From positions 129,868 to 193,867 of the forward strand of contig NW_006281108.1 of NCBI RefSeq assembly GCF_000203795.2: DNA of 64,000 nucleotides, in the 5' to 3' direction. The stretch is from Batrachochytrium dendrobatidis JAM81 (taxonomy: Eukaryota > Chytridiomycota > Chytridiomycetes > Rhizophydiales). The translations under genes were made by a program, and so were the position numbers. The notes below the pieces were generated by a model. The model saw only the letters and a list, made by a program, of their open reading frames with translations. It made no database searches and had not been told where the DNA came from. This document shows positions 62,341 through 64,000 of this stretch, in pieces; the stretch's first letter is position 1; each line of letters opens with the position of its first letter.

Positions 62341-62677
62341 AAGTAACGAGTCGCAACAGTTTGTATTGTAATGGACTGAATTCAAGTGGAAACCATTCGC
62401 GATGGCAAATTTTCACTTGCAACCGATTATCAACTGCACATCTAACCAGTTCGTAACATGTCAAATCTAATCCTGACATCAACTGAAACCCAATCTAAAC
62501 ATGAATACATAACTGACGCAATCAAATGTGGCTCATTGATTTCAATGAGTTTTAGAGAAAATCTGAATGAAATTGATGACAGTAAATATACTCGAGCAGT
62601 GAATCGATATTCAAAAAATTAAAACACCAATTCCATTTTTAGTCTTTTCTCCATTCGTAAAATCTAAAACAGCTCGA

Positions 62678-64000
62678 ATGCAGGAACTCAACGATCTGGT
62701 ATGGTCAACAAACACTAATGGCAACGTTCGTCCTATTACTACCACTCAGGGAATGCCATTCACACCATCCACTTCTCCGCTCCCTCTCAAACCACAATTG
62801 TCGAATGCTCCTGTAAGTTGGATCCACCGTCACTATCTAGCATGCTGCATACTTGTAGCATGGCAAGCCCATATTCTAGCCTTCTAATGACTAATTGATG
62901 GCTGTATTGAATACAGGTATACAGCAATGCAAGACCTGCAAATAATGGTGGCAGTCAGCCAGTGAATCGCAGTGGTACATCCACCCCTCAGAGAACTGTT
63001 GCAACAGGACAGCCATTTGGATTAGGAAAGTCATCATCTCTTACTGGATCTACAGCCAATAATGGTGTCGGTAGTAATAGCAACAAGGCAAATGCGGATG
63101 ATGTTTTTGGAACGCTGGTGGGAGCATTCGGAGGCGCATCTATTAGGCAATCAGCAGCTCCAATATTATCTATGGACGAACAAAGAAAGCAGTCACAGCA
63201 GCAGCTATTACAGCGACATCCGCAGAATCTGTCATCAGGAAATGCATCAAACATTGTCTTTCCTGTAAATACTGCTCAAAGCTTAATGATATCACATAGC
63301 ACTTCCTTGCAACCGCTGGTTTCGGCTGGAAAACCTCCATCTCGATCGGGCTCGCCTTCATTGGTGCCTGTCAACGCATTTGATGGCTTGGGATTGACCA
63401 TGGGAACCAGCAATAGTCAACATACTCGTGCCATGTCCAACACTGCTGGACCAACTGCCCAGTCCCTGACTTTTAATGCAGCAAATGGAATATCAACTCA
63501 ATCAACTGGAATCATGCAGTTTGATGGCATTTCCTCTACCTCTCGTTTATCCCCAGCATACCCTTCAAACAAGCATCAAGACTCTACATCCAATCTTGAT
63601 ATTCCAACACTGCAGCCTCATCAGCTTTCAACCAACAAAATCCGTTCTAAATCTCCATCTGCAACCAACTCGTCCAAACAATCGGCTCCATTTGCAGATT
63701 TACTCTCTATTAAACCATCCGCGTCAAAAGTTTCCCAAATGACGGTTGCATCTCAATCTGAATCTACCTTGCCTCAAAGTAAGCAAACGGGAACCATGGT
63801 GCAACCACCCAAATCTGCAGAAGCTTGGGGAAATATCGATTTTTTGGATGCACCTGGACCTGCTAAACACACATCGATTGCTACAAGCGGAAATTACACT
63901 ACTGTCTCTGATACACATCTTGTAAATGGAGATATTTTTGATGCCTCGTTTCTTGGCTCTCAGTTTTCCAAAGAAACCAAGGTGTGCAAGCCTGTAGTAG
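62678..64000 (+). CDS. low-complexity Ser/Gln/Asn-rich protein, possibly auxilin-like, 3' end outside window
   Basis: Predicted model join(62678..62812,62917..>64000), about 406 residues to the edge. It starts MQELNDLVW, then is Ser/Thr/Pro/Asn-rich with scattered acidic or aromatic short motifs: DDVFGTLVGAFGG, APFADLLSIK, WGNIDFLD and GDIFDASFLG. Such DLL, DPF-like and W-acidic motifs are usual in clathrin-adaptor binding proteins such as auxilin (yeast Swa2), whose UBA, TPR and J domains would lie beyond the window. That naming is a guess from composition and motif style; no folded domain is inside the window. Confidence 0.55.

Overview
The window is nuclear DNA of a fungus. The introns are short (mostly 50-110 nt) with GT-AG or a few GC-AG borders. 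Gene ends are compact and intergenic DNA is AT-rich. It carries fungal markers: an LCL2-like protein, a PTS2-type peroxisomal thiolase, Nup53-like, TAN1 and Cox16. A GAF/PAS class III cyclase-like protein and an array of 7TM-RGS receptors point to an early-diverging zoosporic lineage. I infer a chytrid, perhaps Batrachochytrium-like; this rests on gene content only, since no search could be run.

Layout. 1-12 kb holds housekeeping genes: a Nup35/53-type nucleoporin (cut by the left edge), a coiled-coil protein, coronin, GMP synthase, an LRRC40-like leucine-rich-repeat protein and proteasome alpha5. 12.4-17.3 kb is accessory: two inverted copies of a dispersed repeat flank a six-segment membrane protein, followed by an intronless seven-segment membrane protein. 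17.7-27.3 kb holds an unrecognised gene, TAN1, a 1,024-residue disordered protein and an ACOT9-type thioesterase. 27.5-45.8 kb holds a GAF-GAF-PAS-cyclase whose catalytic residues are mostly replaced, peroxisomal thiolase, a rhomboid-like protein without the serine motif, the nuclear cap-binding subunit NCBP1 (14 exons), DPH3, a coiled-coil protein and alanine aminotransferase.

46.7-59.2 kb is the most distinctive part. Four paralogous genes lie in the same orientation. Each encodes a 7TM receptor fused to a C-terminal RGS domain, and all have two phase-1 introns at the same positions and a 330-nt middle exon. A PD-(D/E)XK-like gene with an in-frame stop and several foldback/MITE-like repeats lie between them. 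59.7-64 kb returns to small genes: mitochondrial ribosomal protein mL43, COX16, LCL2 and the start of a low-complexity, possibly auxilin-like protein.

How the genes relate. Most neighbours share no pathway, as is usual in fungi. Two signalling themes stand out. The 7TM-RGS array would couple external signals to heterotrimeric G proteins, and the GAF/PAS cyclase homologue looks like a ligand sensor that may have lost nucleotide cyclisation. Exon models were assembled by hand. The coding lengths of all complete models sum to whole codons, but splice sites and starts are predictions.
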